A DNA stretch of 46,261 nucleotides from Mesotaenium endlicherianum (lineage: Eukaryota; Streptophyta; Zygnematophyceae; Zygnematales; Mesotaeniaceae): assembly GCA_009602735.1 (NCBI GenBank), contig WELA01001098.1:151345-197605 (forward strand). Reading direction: 5' to 3'. Under the pieces are notes generated by a model that made no database searches, was not told the origin of the DNA, and was given only the letters and a program-made list of their open reading frames with translations. The position numbers and the translations under genes are program-made. Below, piece after piece: positions 32,100 through 42,701 of the stretch. How positions within the stretch are numbered: the stretch's first letter is position 1; each line of letters begins with the position of its first letter.

Positions 32100-32198
32100 C
32101 AATAATGCAATCAGTAAACTTGTACATAAGCAAGGCTAGAAGACAGTGCATATCAACGGCTTCGAGAGTTGGTCTTGTTTCCGAATGCTGAACTCTCT
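32100..32198 (-). mobile_element. B3 5' LTR, outer piece, cut at a fold-back
   Basis: CAATAATGCAATCAGTAAAC... to TTTCCGAATGCTGAA in reverse LTR-B sense, with a 38-bp internal deletion near 32163. At about 32198 the sequence turns round into LTR B in the opposite sense. The outer third of the LTR and its TSD are missing. Confidence 0.75.
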
Positions 32199-32456
32199 TG
32201 TACAGGTTACTGAGAGACATCTTAATCCAAGGCAAGAAGCCATTGATACACACTGTCTTCTAGCCTTGCTTATGTATGAGTTTACTGATTGCATTATTGA
32301 TGCTAGTTTACTTGCATTTGACTTGCGAGTATTGTCCACTGCTAGTGTGTTGTCTTTTGCTGTTTAATCAACTAACAAAAAATACCATAGAGATTACTTG
32401 CTGATATAAAGATCTTCATTAATTGCTATTCGCTTATTTGGTAAGTCAATTCATTT
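32199..32456 (+). mobile_element. LTR B 3' part in inverted sense (fold-back arm)
   Basis: CTCTCTTGTACAGGTTACTGAG... to CAATTCATTTCA, the plus-sense end of LTR B. With 30555-30713 and 32100-32198 it forms an inverted repeat about 250 bp long per arm, interrupted by the A-like LTR. Confidence 0.8.
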
Positions 32457-32739
32457 CACATATGTACATTATTCTAGAAAAAGGTGGCAAGTTTTGGGAT
32501 GTGTTAGGTGCCAACACATTAACATGCACCTTCCTAGAAATTACTTACGTAGCAAGTATATAAACACGAGGTAGAGCATAGAAAGGCATTCGAGAATCAC
32601 AATTGTACTTGCAGAAATATAATAACTTTCAAGAAGCCACCTCTCTTTCAAGAAGCTACCAGTTGTGTTCAAAGATCCTTGTCTTGAATAGACAAAGAAT
32701 TCTATTTTACTAAGTACTTTATCTATCTGTTTCACTTCA
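32457..32739 (+). mobile_element. Truncated LTR of family C
   Basis: CATATGTACATTATTCTAG... to TATCTGTTTCACTTCA, the 3' part of LTR C (same sense as the solo copy at 9879), with the TATATAAA box kept (32567). Its 5' part is missing and no TSD is visible. Confidence 0.8.
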
Positions 32740-32832
32740 CTTGCATGTAACTACTCTACAAGGATCAAGGCATGTGTTTCCAGTGTTTTTTTGGGCCATA
32801 CCTCATTAGTTGTTCTCTTACCAGTTTACAGT

Positions 32833-33540
32833 TGTAATGAATCAGTATGTTGGTAGATATAATAGTCATTTATATATAATAGTTAATTAAGTCTAGTCGG
32901 CTGAACATTAGTTAACATTCAGTCTGCTGGAGTTTTATTTCTAATGACTCAGCCGAGGGCAGCAGGCTGAAGTCAGCTTAGGTCAGCTCGCTGATATATT
33001 ATTTGACAGCTAGCTGACTTCCGTACTCGATAGCAGCGAACTGCCTAATCATGCATCTAAGTGTGATATGCTAGATGAATGGCAAGATGACATCCCTATG
33101 ATGGATGGCGATTCGGGATGATGGGAGATGGCGGTGGATTTGGTTAACCGAGGTCCTACCAACGTGATTAACTCCCGGGTAGGCGGTGCCATCGCACTGG
33201 CCGTTGAACAGTAAACTCATTCCATGTACATATGCTAGGCATTGCTCTCGAGTTCGCAATTCGAAAACGAGGCCAACTCTTTTGTACAGCTTACTGAGAG
33301 ATATCCGAATCCAGGGCGACAAGCCATTGATGCTAATTGTCTTCTAACCTCGCTTATGTATGAGTTTATCGATTGCATGATTGATTCTTGTTTACTTGCA
33401 TTTGATATATGAGTAATATGTACTGCTAATACGTTGTCCTTGCTGTTTACTAAGTTAACAAGAAATACCATAAAGATTGCTTGCTGATATAAAGATCTTT
33501 TATTAATTTTTAATCACCTATTGGTAAGTCGATTCATTTA
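32833..33540 (+). mobile_element. Solo LTR of family B
   Basis: TGTAATGAATCAG... to GTCGATTCATTTA (708 bp), flanked by ACAGT (32828-32832) and ACAAT (33541-33545), a TSD with one change. The matching A-like LTR (31915-31925) is continuous across the site. Confidence 0.88.
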
Positions 33541-33627
33541 ACAATCTTGAAGTACTCTTTCTGAATTGTTCACACTTCTTACTTCTAAATGATCTCTCTT
33601 TGCCGATAAGCATTTAGAATCTTCAGC

Positions 33628-33912
33628 ATATGCCTACTTGTAGTGGGCGCTCTTATCAGCCTTATTACAAAGGGGTTAGTGGAGAAGACTCAGATTAAGA
33701 TCTTAGCACTATCACAGCTCAGTAATCCGCCTGAGGAGCAGCACCCTGTGCCCCCTTAGCCTGCGATCATCCTCGAGCCACCACTTCAGAGGACTCATAT
33801 TGATCCCTTGTACTCCATGGCAGGTGACCAAGATACAAAGGTAGACAAGACTTTCCTTTTCCGCTTCAGCGGTAGGCCAGGCACCTGCGATCTTGACAAT
33901 ACAATAAGTTTG
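33628..33912 (+). pseudogene. A-type gag relic
   Basis: ATGCCTACTTGTAGTGGGCGC encodes MPTCSGRSYQPYYKGVSGED, matching MPTRSGRAYQPHYKGVSGED at 8915; later FLFRFSGRPGTCDLDNTIS matches LFRFSDRPGTCDLDDTIS. Stops at several places; it is lost after 33912. Confidence 0.85.
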
Positions 33913-34938
33913 TGTAAGGCCATAGGATTGTAGATAGCATTTTTGTGGTCATTTTGATATAAAATTTGTCAAATTTGTTTAAATATTGAGAACGTTATGG
34001 ATTTCTGAAATTTAATCAGTCAAAAGGTTGGTCGACGACTGCCCTTAATTCATGGGGAGCGCGACCACTGGATGGACCGACAGCGTCGAGCGATTTGGGC
34101 CGTTAGAGTGAATTCGAACCTTCATGTAATTTCGGCTGATGCAGAGTGCCGACCAAGTCGATTTACCAAGAAGTTTCGGTTTAGCCTAGCGCGCTTAAGT
34201 TAGTATATTCTAAACATTTTGACGCATGTATGTGGACGTCAAATTGGCCCGACATGTTGGATGAGGTTGATCTGGCCTACTCACGAACATTCTGGAAGGG
34301 CTAATTAGACAAACACTTAGAAATTTTGTCGCTAAGCGGCCCTCCCTCCTAGGGGCGAGCGGTCGTCGTAGAAAACTATAAGTAGGCCTGACTTCTTTGT
34401 TTTTATATCAATTTTCAATTCTGTAAATTTTTACGAGCTTGTAATGACGAGCCTTTTATCCCATTCCCTTTCAAAAGCATTTTCTACTAAAAATGTTCAT
34501 TGTTTTTGCAAAGTTTTCTTAGTGATACGCCGCTACACTCTAGAGTATAATTGCAACCAGTTTGGTTATACATGAATCCCTGCGCTTCCACTAGAGCACT
34601 CTGTCCCTTTCAATTCAAGGCTGACTTTGAGAACCCGCTGTTGATCCCAAGCATCAGTATCTCAAGTTTGTCGCAATAGTTCAAAGAGACTAGGAGGAGA
34701 AAACCTATTGATGCGCTCAAAAACTTCGATATTGATTGAGTAAGACAAACACTACATCACGTAGTCTGTGTTGTATGTCTTTTTTAACTTATATGTAACA
34801 TTTTTATAAAACAATTTTCCTAAACCACCAACTGGTTTTTATATAGTTTTCTATATAACTAAATAGATATGTCAAAATAACTTCATGTATGTGTATCTAA
34901 AACTAGTCTGCTTGAAAATTGGTTGATATTCCATGTTG
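33913..34938. other. AT-rich stretch with no gene recognised
   Basis: No ORF of note. ACTATAAGTAGGCC near 34376 followed by T-rich sequence resembles an LTR promoter, and CTGTTGATCCCAAGCATCAGTATCT near 34638 faintly resembles the B gag region at 29360. Probably decayed LTR material. Confidence 0.4.
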
Positions 34939-34943
34939 CTCCA

Positions 34944-35442
34944 TGTAGTGAAACAGATAGATAAAGTACTTAGTAAAACAGAATACTTTATCTATTCAAG
35001 ACAAGGATCTTTGAACACAAGTGGTAGCTTCTTGAAAGAGAGATGGCTTCTTGAAAGTTAATATATTTCTGGATTTTGGCAAGTACAAGAGTGATTCTCG
35101 AATGTCTTTCTATGTTCTAGCTCTTGTTTATAAACTTGCTACATAAGTAATTTCTAGAACAGTGTATGTTGATGTGTTGGCACCCAACACATCCCAAATC
35201 TTGCCACCTCTTTCTAGAATAATGTACACATGTCCTTTTGACCTAAAAATGGCACATTTGACTTTTGCCACATGGAGTTCTTCTAGGTCTTTCCTCTAAC
35301 TTCAAAAATGCCTTGGAAGGTTCAAAGGACATGAACCAAGTTACTAGAGTACCTATTCACACTTGACTCCACACAATACTACTCCACATATATTTGAAAA
35401 CATTAAAATATAAGCAAACATATAATAACTCAAATCACTACA
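34944..35442 (-). mobile_element. Element C 3' LTR
   Basis: Plus-strand ends TGTAGTGAAACAGATAG and CTCAAATCACTACA. Confidence 0.95.
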
Positions 35443-35453
35443 TCACCCCCCGA
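35443..35453 (-). promoter_or_regulatory. Element C polypurine tract
   Basis: Minus-strand TCGGGGGGTGA touching the 3' LTR. Confidence 0.7.
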
Positions 35454-35478
35454 TAGAAAAAGCGCCGTCTCGGCGCGT

Positions 35479-35607
35479 CAAGTCAGGTCTTACACATGTG
35501 GAGCAAACTAGTCAACAGTTTCAAGTCAGATGCCACACATGTGAAGAGGACTAGTCAAAGGCGCCAAGTCAGGTGCTACACATGTAAGGTAGACTAGGCA
35601 AGGTCGT
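35479..35607. repeat. Three tandem 43-bp units upstream of the element C 3' LTR
   Basis: Units at 35479, 35522 and 35565 share CAAGTCAG(G/A)T, (T/C)ACACATGT and GACTAG(T/G)CAA. They lie in the roughly 750-bp non-coding 3' region (35454-36210), which otherwise holds no recognisable gene. Confidence 0.75.
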
Positions 35608-36210
35608 AGGTGGTGTGACCTTATTGGCTAGCCTACTCCTTAATGATAAAGAAAATTGTACAAGTTGGCCCAGAATCTGCCACGAACTCAAAAATTCATA
35701 GCGGCCACAGAACTGCTCCAAATCTGAAAATTTGAGTGCCAGACGGACCGCGTCGGAGAACTCTACCGGGTCACCAAATTTGAGAGCATTCTAATTTGTG
35801 GAGTGTTGTTGAGAGCTGAGAGAGTAGGCACTCCTCCAAATCTGTGCAGAAACTTCTGAAAATCATAAGTCCTTGTATACTTCTCCAAATTCTGCAAAGT
35901 AAGTCTCAAAATAGGCGCTGTAAGATGTTCTACCAGAGTCTTAAGTTTCAAAGCATTCCAAGTTCAGGGGAGGGCACAATGTCAGAAGGCATATTCTGCC
36001 CTAACAATGCCAGCAGCCTGACCCCCTTCTACTTAGAGCATCATATCTCTCTCACCAGTGCTCCAAATTGAGCAAACTTGGACTCTAAATGACCGGCTAC
36101 TCATGGACTACAGCCAGGTAAATTTTCAGAATTTATTATGAAGAGACCTATTGCCAGTAGCAGTTTTAGTTTTCTGTCCAGAAACCGCAAGAAGAGAAAA
36201 GTGTCTAATG

Positions 36211-39200
36211 TCATTTTTTCCTCTTTGTGGTTCTCGCAGGCTGCCTCCAAGGGGTCTGCTGCTGCTTCTTGATGGTGGCAGGCTGCCTCCCTGAAGTCTC
36301 CGGGCTTCTAGTAGAGAGACTTGGGGCTGGTCCAAGATGGGGGTTGGCGGCATGGAAGCGCTTCAACTTTCTCTGAACTTTGTGAAGGTAGTGCGCCGCC
36401 ACCCAACTATTCTCCGAATCTGGATATCCTTTCCACTTGATCAAGTATTGCTGCTGTCTCCTGAAATTTCTCATAGCCACTATGTCTTCCACTTCGTACT
36501 CCAAATGATCATCCACTATTGTTGGGGCTGGTGGGGTTGTCACACGTCCTGGGAACTTGTTGTCGGGTTGCACATATGGCTTGAAGAGGGAAGCGTGGAA
36601 TACGGGGTCGATGTGCATAGTCTGGGGAAGTTCTAGCTTGAAAGCAACGGGGTTGACTTGCTGGATAATCTTGAAGGGTCCCAAATACTTGGGAGAGAAC
36701 TTGCTGCCGGCAGGCCTGTTGTTCAGGGAAATGTTCTTGGATGATAGTAACACGTTGTCACCCACTCTGTACGTAATTTCTCTTCTGGATCTGTTCGCCA
36801 CTCTTGCTTGAGCATCTTGCGCGTGTTGTAGAGCTTTCTTCGCTGCTGTAAGGGCTGCTTCTAATGTCTCCATAAAATCTGTGGCTGCAGGTACTTCATC
36901 ATGGCCAGCCGTGAAGCTCAGTGGCGTGGTCGGATGGAAGCCATAGTTGAGGAAGAATGGGGACTCTTGGGTAGAGGCCTGCGTAGTGTTGTTGTAGGCA
37001 AACTCGAGGGGGGTCAAGTACATGTCCCAGTCTTGCTCGAGGGTAGACACGTAGGCCTTTAGAGAGGTCTTTAGGGTACGATTCATACGCTCGGTTTGCC
37101 CATCTGATTGTGGGTGGTAGGCAGTAGACATATCCAGCGATGTACCCAAGTTCTTGAAGAGATTTTTCCAGAAATGGCTTGTGAATCTTGGATCTCTATC
37201 TGACACAATTCTTGATGGTAGTCCATGGAGTCGGAAGATGTTGTCAAAGATGAGTCTTGCAAGTTGTGGTGCTGTAGCCTTAGTCGTCGTGGGAATAAAA
37301 TGAGCCATCTTGGTAAGTCTGTCCACCACCGTGAGTATTGCATTATGGCCTCGAGGTGTCACGGGCAAGTCCACGATAAGGTCCATTGAGATGTCCGTCC
37401 ATTGTCTTTCGGGGATTGGTAGTGGTTGGAGGAGTCCTCCCGCCTTTTGCGATGATGGCTTGATTCTTTGGCATGTGTCACAGCTCCTGCAGTACTCCTT
37501 GACTTGCTTAGACATGCCTGGCCAACAATAAGTCCTAGCTAGAACGCCCGTGGTCCTTAGGATTCCAAAGTGTCCTCCAAGAGGGTTGTCGTGTGCTTCT
37601 CGTAGAAGCAAGAGCCGGAGGTCTAAGTCATTAGGAACACATCTCTGGCCCGTATCTTGCCTCACCCAATAATTGCCTTCTTGCTTCTTGCATGGGTCCA
37701 AGGCTGCTTCTCCGTTCTTGTAGTAAGGGTCTCTTTCATAGGCGGCTGAAAATCGAGCTTCCAGATCTGTCTTCAGGGATACCATCACTGCATTTAATTG
37801 CAGTCTTGAGAGGGGGTCAGCCGGGTTTGTCTTGCCGGGCTGGTACTGAATCGTGATGTTGTATTGTTGCAAGTATCCGCTCCATCTTGCTTGTCTCCTT
37901 GAGAGATACGGCTGCGTCTGGAGGTGCTTTAACGCCTCGTGGTCCGTGGTGACCAGTACTTTGCGTCCTTCAACGTAGCAGCGCCAAACCTTCAAGACAT
38001 GTACAATCGCCAATGCCTCTCGCTCCGTGGTTGTATAATTTTGCTCGGCTGGATTTAGCTTCCTTGACTCGTAGGCGATGGGCTGCAGTCCCTTGCCTTG
38101 GTCTTGAAGCAGGATTGCTCCTATTGCATAGGAAGATGCATCGGTGATGACGTGGAAGGGCCAATCTGGGTTTGGACTTGGGAGTGTGAGCACCGGGGAT
38201 GTGGTCAATCTTCGCTTTAACTCTTGAAATGCCTCTTCCTCTTTCTCGGTCCATGTATATAGCCTGTCCTTCTTGAGTAGATCTGTCAGGGGGGCTGCTA
38301 TGTGCGAGAAGCCTTGGATGAATTTTCTGTACCAATTGGCAAATCCCAAGAATGACTGGAGTTCTTTCTTGGTCGTGGGGGTTGGCCATTCCTCCACCAC
38401 CGTGGTCTTCTTGGGGTCTATCTTGATGCCATCAGCAGTCACGTGGAGACCTAGGAACTCCACTTCTTGTTTGGCAAACTCGCATTTTGACTCCTTCGCA
38501 AACAGCTTGTTTTGCTTCAATACTTCAAGGACTTCTTTCAAGTGTCTCGCATGCTCTTCAAGGGTCTTGCTGTAGATAAGGATGTCATCGATGAATACCA
38601 CCACAAATCTGTCCAACATGGGCTGAAATATGGTGTTCATCATAGTCATGAAAGTTGCTGGCGCGTTGGTGAGTCCAAATGGCAGGACCATGAACTCAAA
38701 ATGTCCATATCTTGTCCTGAATGCCGTCTTCTCTATGTCCGGTTCTGCGATGCGAATCTGGTGGTAGCCGCTCCGTAAGTCAATCTTCGTGAAGTACTTG
38801 GCTCCAACCAGCCGGTCCATGAGCTCATCCATGCGCGGCAGCGGGTATCGATTCTTGATGGTGATCTTGTTGAGGGCGCGATAGTCCACACACATCCTCA
38901 AGGTACCATCTTTCTTCTTGACAAATAGCACCGGGGCTCCAAATGGCGACTTGCTAGGTCGAATGAAGCCATGCTCCAGTAGCTCCTTGATTTGCTTCTT
39001 GACTTCGTCTAGCTCCGTGTATGACATTTTGAACGTAGGCCGAGAGATGGGCTTGCTTCCGGGCTCCAACTCTATCTTGTGGTCTACGAATCTTTTGGGG
39101 GGTAGGCCCTTGGGCAATTCCGGGGAGAACACTTCTTTGTAGTCCTCTAAGACTTCTTGTATCTCCTTGGGAACGGGGCTGCCTTCTTGACTCTCGATGT

Positions 39201-39876
39201 CTTTCTTGATGTCTTTTGGCGTGATCAAGGCCAAAAGAAGCTCGTGTCCCTTCCTCACAAGTCTCTTGAGTTGGAGGGCGGACAATAGTATCTCGTGTGC
39301 CGGCTTCTGGATGTCTTGGGTCTGGATATTCTGGATTGCGCGCAAAATACAGATTCTTGAAGTGATGTCATTCTTGATCTTGATAGTACCGGTCCTCCAA
39401 TCAACTTGGGGGTTGTGCTTGGTCAACCAAGGCGTCCCTAGGATGACGTCGTACTTGCCCAATTGCATGGGGGAGAACACTACTCTATCCTTGAAGGACT
39501 TGATAGAGAGTGCCAAGGGGTACGTCTTCTTGGAAGGGGTAGTATAGGAGAATCCATCGGGCATCATAATCTCCTCGTCGTGGTCAAGAGTTCGCATAGT
39601 AATACCGTGCTTGGTGGCAAAATCTGCAGCAATGAAGTTGCCTTGAGCTCCGCTATCCACCAAGATGTGGACCTTCTCTCCTCCAAGGTAACCTCTCAAA
39701 CTCATTGGGGCTGGAACGTCGTCTTCAACGGGGGTCTCCACCTCACTTGGCGTGTTGCCTTCTCGTGAAGTGGGTCTTGGGGTGGTAGGCTCCTGGCCTA
39801 CCGGCGCTGTCCGTTTTTTGACAACTTTTTGGGGCATGAAAGTGCACGATGGCCCTTTTCCTTGCAATAAAAGCAT
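36211..39876 (-). CDS. Element C Pol polyprotein: protease, RT, RNase H, integrase, chromodomain
   Basis: 1221 codons with no break, in the -1 frame of gag and overlapping it by 79 bp; although an ATG stands at 39876, entry is more likely by frameshift at 39813-39819. Retropepsin [13 protein letters not shown] (Asp about 74); RT with [27 protein letters not shown] and [11 protein letters not shown] (Asp about 430-431); RNase [37 protein letters not shown]; integrase HHCC ([18 protein letters not shown]) with Asp about 832, Asp about 893 and Glu about 929; GPY/F-type module ([14 protein letters not shown]); chromodomain [26 protein letters not shown]. All catalytic residues present. The tail after the chromodomain is Gln/Arg/Lys-rich. 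Confidence 0.96.
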   Translation of the reverse strand: MLLLQGKGPSCTFMPQKVVKKRTAPVGQEPTTPRPTSREGNTPSEVETPVEDDVPAPMSLRGYLGGEKVHILVDSGAQGNFIAADFATKHGITMRTLDHDEEIMMPDGFSYTTPSKKTYPLALSIKSFKDRVVFSPMQLGKYDVILGTPWLTKHNPQVDWRTGTIKIKNDITSRICILRAIQNIQTQDIQKPAHEILLSALQLKRLVRKGHELLLALITPKDIKKDIESQEGSPVPKEIQEVLEDYKEVFSPELPKGLPPKRFVDHKIELEPGSKPISRPTFKMSYTELDEVKKQIKELLEHGFIRPSKSPFGAPVLFVKKKDGTLRMCVDYRALNKITIKNRYPLPRMDELMDRLVGAKYFTKIDLRSGYHQIRIAEPDIEKTAFRTRYGHFEFMVLPFGLTNAPATFMTMMNTIFQPMLDRFVVVFIDDILIYSKTLEEHARHLKEVLEVLKQNKLFAKESKCEFAKQEVEFLGLHVTADGIKIDPKKTTVVEEWPTPTTKKELQSFLGFANWYRKFIQGFSHIAAPLTDLLKKDRLYTWTEKEEEAFQELKRRLTTSPVLTLPSPNPDWPFHVITDASSYAIGAILLQDQGKGLQPIAYESRKLNPAEQNYTTTEREALAIVHVLKVWRCYVEGRKVLVTTDHEALKHLQTQPYLSRRQARWSGYLQQYNITIQYQPGKTNPADPLSRLQLNAVMVSLKTDLEARFSAAYERDPYYKNGEAALDPCKKQEGNYWVRQDTGQRCVPNDLDLRLLLLREAHDNPLGGHFGILRTTGVLARTYCWPGMSKQVKEYCRSCDTCQRIKPSSQKAGGLLQPLPIPERQWTDISMDLIVDLPVTPRGHNAILTVVDRLTKMAHFIPTTTKATAPQLARLIFDNIFRLHGLPSRIVSDRDPRFTSHFWKNLFKNLGTSLDMSTAYHPQSDGQTERMNRTLKTSLKAYVSTLEQDWDMYLTPLEFAYNNTTQASTQESPFFLNYGFHPTTPLSFTAGHDEVPAATDFMETLEAALTAAKKALQHAQDAQARVANRSRREITYRVGDNVLLSSKNISLNNRPAGSKFSPKYLGPFKIIQQVNPVAFKLELPQTMHIDPVFHASLFKPYVQPDNKFPGRVTTPPAPTIVDDHLEYEVEDIVAMRNFRRQQQYLIKWKGYPDSENSWVAAHYLHKVQRKLKRFHAANPHLGPAPSLSTRSPETSGRQPATIKKQQQTPWRQPARTTKRKK

Positions 39877-41078
39877 AGTCCAGCCGTCATGAGAGCTTCT
39901 TTTTCAGCCGGGGAGAGTCTTGCTTTCACTCCTTGCTGGTTTCTTGCATCATAAGTGTCATTGGAGGGTCTTCCACTCTTCCGGGCAGCCGCGGGGTCCC
40001 TTTTAATAACTCCGATTTCCATGGGTGTGGGTCCAGATTCGGATGTGGAAGGGGCTGCGTACACCCGCGTCGTCGGTACCCGTGAAGATGAAGGCACGGA
40101 GTGCTTGAAATCCAAGGTATCCACCTTTTGGGCCACTTCAATGATCTTTGAGAAGTCCGTCAAGTCGCGTAACTCCACTTCCTTTGCCACCTTGGGTTTG
40201 AGGCCAAAGATGTAGCGGTCAATCTTCTCCTCGAGAGACATGTTGGGGATCTCAAGAGTGAGGGCGTGAAATCTGGATGTATACTCTTGAACGGACGTCG
40301 TTTGCTTGAGATGGTGGAGCTTTCCTCGGGCAATCTTCTCCGCATTGATGGGCATGAATTGCTTCTTGAGGGCCTCACGAAAATCTGCCCATCTTGCATA
40401 TGATGGTGGGGGCTCTTGGCCGAGCATGGGGTGCGCCATAGCTTGATATATAGCCGCTTGATAGTTACGCCACCATGATGTTGCTGCTCCTCTAAGTAAG
40501 GTAACGGCAAAGGGAACGTAGTCCTCCTCGGGTACTTCAAGGAATGCGAGGTACGTCTCCACTTGGTAGAGCCATAAATTCAGGTTGGCACCTTTCCCGG
40601 GGTTGAAAGTGTCGGGTTTGCCGGGCTTGATGAGTTTCCTTGCTCTCGTTGGCTCTTGTGGAGGCGCTTGAGCCGGGGCTGGATTTTGAGCATTGCTCGC
40701 AATAGGGGCAACCATGGCAGCCATAGCTTCTCTTGACGCTTGCACGGTTGCTTCATAGGTGGCCAAGCCCACTTGGTTGTGGACGGTCATTAGGAAGGCT
40801 GCCCACTCATTTGCGGGAACTCCTTGTGGTGGGGTCAACTTTGCTATAGCGGCTGCCACGGGATTTGACGGTGCTCCTCCTTGTGGTGCTTCTTGTTGTT
40901 GCAGATTTCCTTGAGTAGGCTCTCCCATCGACGCTGGAGGAGGGTGTGCTCCTCCTTGTGGTGCTTCTTGTTGTTGCAGATTTTCTTGAGTGGGCTCTCC
41001 CATCGGCGCTGGAGGAGGGTGTCTTGGAGAGGAAGGGCTTCCTTCGAAAGCTTGCTGTTGGTCTTGAGGATCGGCCAT
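39798..41078 (-). CDS. Element C Gag
   Basis: ATG at 41076-41078; 426 codons intact. N-terminal Pro/Gln-rich region with two in-frame 25-residue repeats ([18 protein letters not shown]; 75-bp period, 40871 and 40946), capsid-like domain ([69 protein letters not shown]), then a basic linker and one zinc knuckle [14 protein letters not shown] (about 402-415). Stop at 39798-39800. Assembles the particle and binds element RNA. Confidence 0.95.
   Translation of the reverse strand: MADPQDQQQAFEGSPSSPRHPPPAPMGEPTQENLQQQEAPQGGAHPPPASMGEPTQGNLQQQEAPQGGAPSNPVAAAIAKLTPPQGVPANEWAAFLMTVHNQVGLATYEATVQASREAMAAMVAPIASNAQNPAPAQAPPQEPTRARKLIKPGKPDTFNPGKGANLNLWLYQVETYLAFLEVPEEDYVPFAVTLLRGAATSWWRNYQAAIYQAMAHPMLGQEPPPSYARWADFREALKKQFMPINAEKIARGKLHHLKQTTSVQEYTSRFHALTLEIPNMSLEEKIDRYIFGLKPKVAKEVELRDLTDFSKIIEVAQKVDTLDFKHSVPSSSRVPTTRVYAAPSTSESGPTPMEIGVIKRDPAAARKSGRPSNDTYDARNQQGVKARLSPAEKEALMTAGLCFYCKEKGHRALSCPKKLSKNGQRR
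39813..39819 (-). promoter_or_regulatory. -1 frameshift heptamer A AAA AAC in element C
   Basis: In the gag frame TCA AAA AAC GGA, exactly phased as X XXY YYZ, four codons before the gag stop; a -1 slip enters the long pol frame. A AAA AAC is one of the best-known eukaryotic slippery sites. Confidence 0.65.
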
Positions 41079-41102
41079 CTTCTTGTGCTACCAAAGTGCC
41101 TA

Positions 41103-41114
41103 GCTCCGATACCA
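41103..41114 (-). promoter_or_regulatory. Element C primer binding site, initiator tRNA-Met
   Basis: Minus-strand TGGTATCGGAGC, one base from the 5' LTR. Confidence 0.85.
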
Positions 41115-41115
41115 C

Positions 41116-41618
41116 TGTAGTGAAACAGATAGATAAAGTACTTAGTAAAACAGAATACTTTATCTATTCAAGACAAGGATCTTTGAACACAAGTGGTAGC
41201 TTCTTGAAAGAGAGATGGCTTCTTGAAAGTTAATATATTTCTGGATTTTGGCAAGTACAAGAGTGATTCTGGAATGTCTTTCTATGTTCTAGCTCTTGTT
41301 TATATACTTGCTACATAAGTAATTTCTAGGAAGGTGTATGTTGATGTGTTGGCACCCAACACATCCCAAAACTTGCCACCTCTTTCTAGAATAATGTACA
41401 CATGTCCTTTTGACCTAAAAATGGCACATTTGACTTTTGCCACATGGAGTTCTTCTAGGTCTTTCCTCTAACTTCGAAAATGCCTTGGAAGGTTCAAAGG
41501 ACATGAACCAAGTTACTAGAGTACCTATTCACACTTGACTCCACACAATACTACTCCACATATATTTGAAAACATTAAAATATATGCAAACTAATATATA
41601 ATAACTCAAATCACTACA
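41116..41618 (-). mobile_element. Element C 5' LTR
   Basis: 503 bp with matching ends; contains the TATA box at 41299-41306 on the minus strand. Confidence 0.95.
41299..41306 (-). promoter_or_regulatory. TATA box of element C 5' LTR
   Basis: Minus-strand TATATAAA, before CAAGAGCTAGAACATAG; in the 3' LTR one base differs (TTTATAAA). Confidence 0.55.
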
Positions 41619-41736
41619 CTCCACGTAGTGAGTATAATGTGGAGAGACGTACCTCTTTAGTCGGCCACATGCTTCAAATTTTAACTCGCACGCAGGATAT
41701 GAATTCGGTAGCCTTCGAAGTTCGCAATGTAGTAAA

Positions 41737-42693
41737 GGTCAATTATGGAATAAGGCCTCAAAGATCCGAACATTAGCTCAAGTAGCTCTCAATTTTTTAT
41801 ATATTCAAAAGTAGCCCTGGCGCATTACTAGGTTTTTAACTGTCGGTTCCCCCATGGGAAGCCAGTTCGCACGGGAAAGAATCTGATAAGCTGGTTTTTC
41901 TCCTCAACGTCCAAAATCTTCAAACGGATCGTATCACGCCGAGTACATGCCCTAGTAAGGTGCAGGATAAATTTCCGATTGCTCCATCCTTGTTTTGTTG
42001 TTGTGACCTGAACTTGAAAGAGTCTAATGTTGAACGAGTGAAAACATTTTTCACTCACAATTGTTAGCCTGCACTCTAAATTTCATCTCGACTAAGTCCC
42101 CTTCCACTTACTTTCGTCCTCGCTTAAATCTCTATTGATCCCCTTACTTCGGTGAGAACATTCGGCAATAGGCTACGTTGCGTGTTAAGTCTCCCAAATC
42201 GCCAGATGTGTCGCCTTCCAGCACCATGTCCAAGTCATAATGATGCGGCTGCGAGGTTGAGGGGTAAGACGATGCGACCTGGGAGCGAGGAGTATCACTC
42301 GTTCATACTTTGGAGCTGATTGGGCAGGTGGTGAAATAAAGATGACGGGATTTGAAGTGAATGTTTGTTCGCACCAGAGGGCCACAAAGCTTCATGCATC
42401 ACAAATTTTCAAACATAGATATTAGTAGTTTCCAGCATGAAAAGTGTTGGTTTTGGTTTCTGGAGGTAAAGTTTTGGTTGGAGGTAATGAGCTGTTCTGA
42501 AGTAAAGAAAAGGTTGTCTGTAAGGGGTGTTTCCGTGTGAAATCGCTTCACACGGTGAGACCGACATTCAGGTCTGACACTGGGGGGATACATGCGCGAG
42601 GGCCAGCGAGGGCTACTTTTGAATACATGAACAGTTGAGGGCTACTGCGGCTCAGAATCGCGTCTTTGAGGGCTAATTCCATACTTGACGCAC
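41737..42693. mobile_element. 957-bp non-autonomous terminal-inverted-repeat element
   Basis: The left 150 bp (GTCAATTATGGAATA...CCTCAAAG...TCAAAAGTAGCCCTGG...) is repeated inverted at the right (42528-42693: CCGTGTGAAATC...GAGGGCTACTTTTGAA...AATTCCATACTTGAC). A perfect 8-bp duplication GTAGTAAA flanks it (41729-41736, 42694-42701), a length seen in hAT and P-type insertions. No transposase ORF is present. The arms are imperfect, suggesting age. The family is not recognised. Confidence 0.7.
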
Positions 42694-42701
42694 GTAGTAA
42701 A

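Larger units (their letters stand above)
13368..32198 (-). mobile_element. B3: decayed family-B chromovirus, minus strand, interrupted
   Basis: Its 3' LTR is 13368-14090, then ORF3 (15933-14204), pol 3' end (16820-16260), the B2 insertion (16826-25753), pol (29129-25759), gag (30520-29010), primer site (30542-30553) and 5' LTR from 30555. The 5' LTR is split by an A-like LTR (30714-32094) and ends in a fold-back near 32198. Parts left and right of B2 join exactly at the ACTTT duplication, showing one element. Multiple stops and frame shifts show it is dead and older than B2. Confidence 0.88.
32740..33912 (+). mobile_element. Relic of an A-type element: LTR end, leader and gag start
   Basis: 32745-32832 matches 31845-31925 (TTTTGGGCCA-ACCTCATTAGTTGTTCTC), is interrupted by solo LTR B, and resumes at 33541 with CTTGAAGTACTC... 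and the leader ATGATCTCTCTTTGCC, then gag. It shows that A-type elements occur at least twice here. Confidence 0.7.
34944..41618 (-). mobile_element. Element C: complete Ty3 chromovirus, 6675 bp
   Basis: LTRs 34944-35442 (499 bp) and 41116-41618 (503 bp), perfect TSD CTCCA (34939-34943, 41619-41623), initiator tRNA-Met primer site, intact gag and pol on the minus strand, polypurine tract with six G's. LTRs differ by about eight substitutions and a 4-bp indel (about 98% identity). It is the most complete element in the window and may be competent. Confidence 0.96.
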
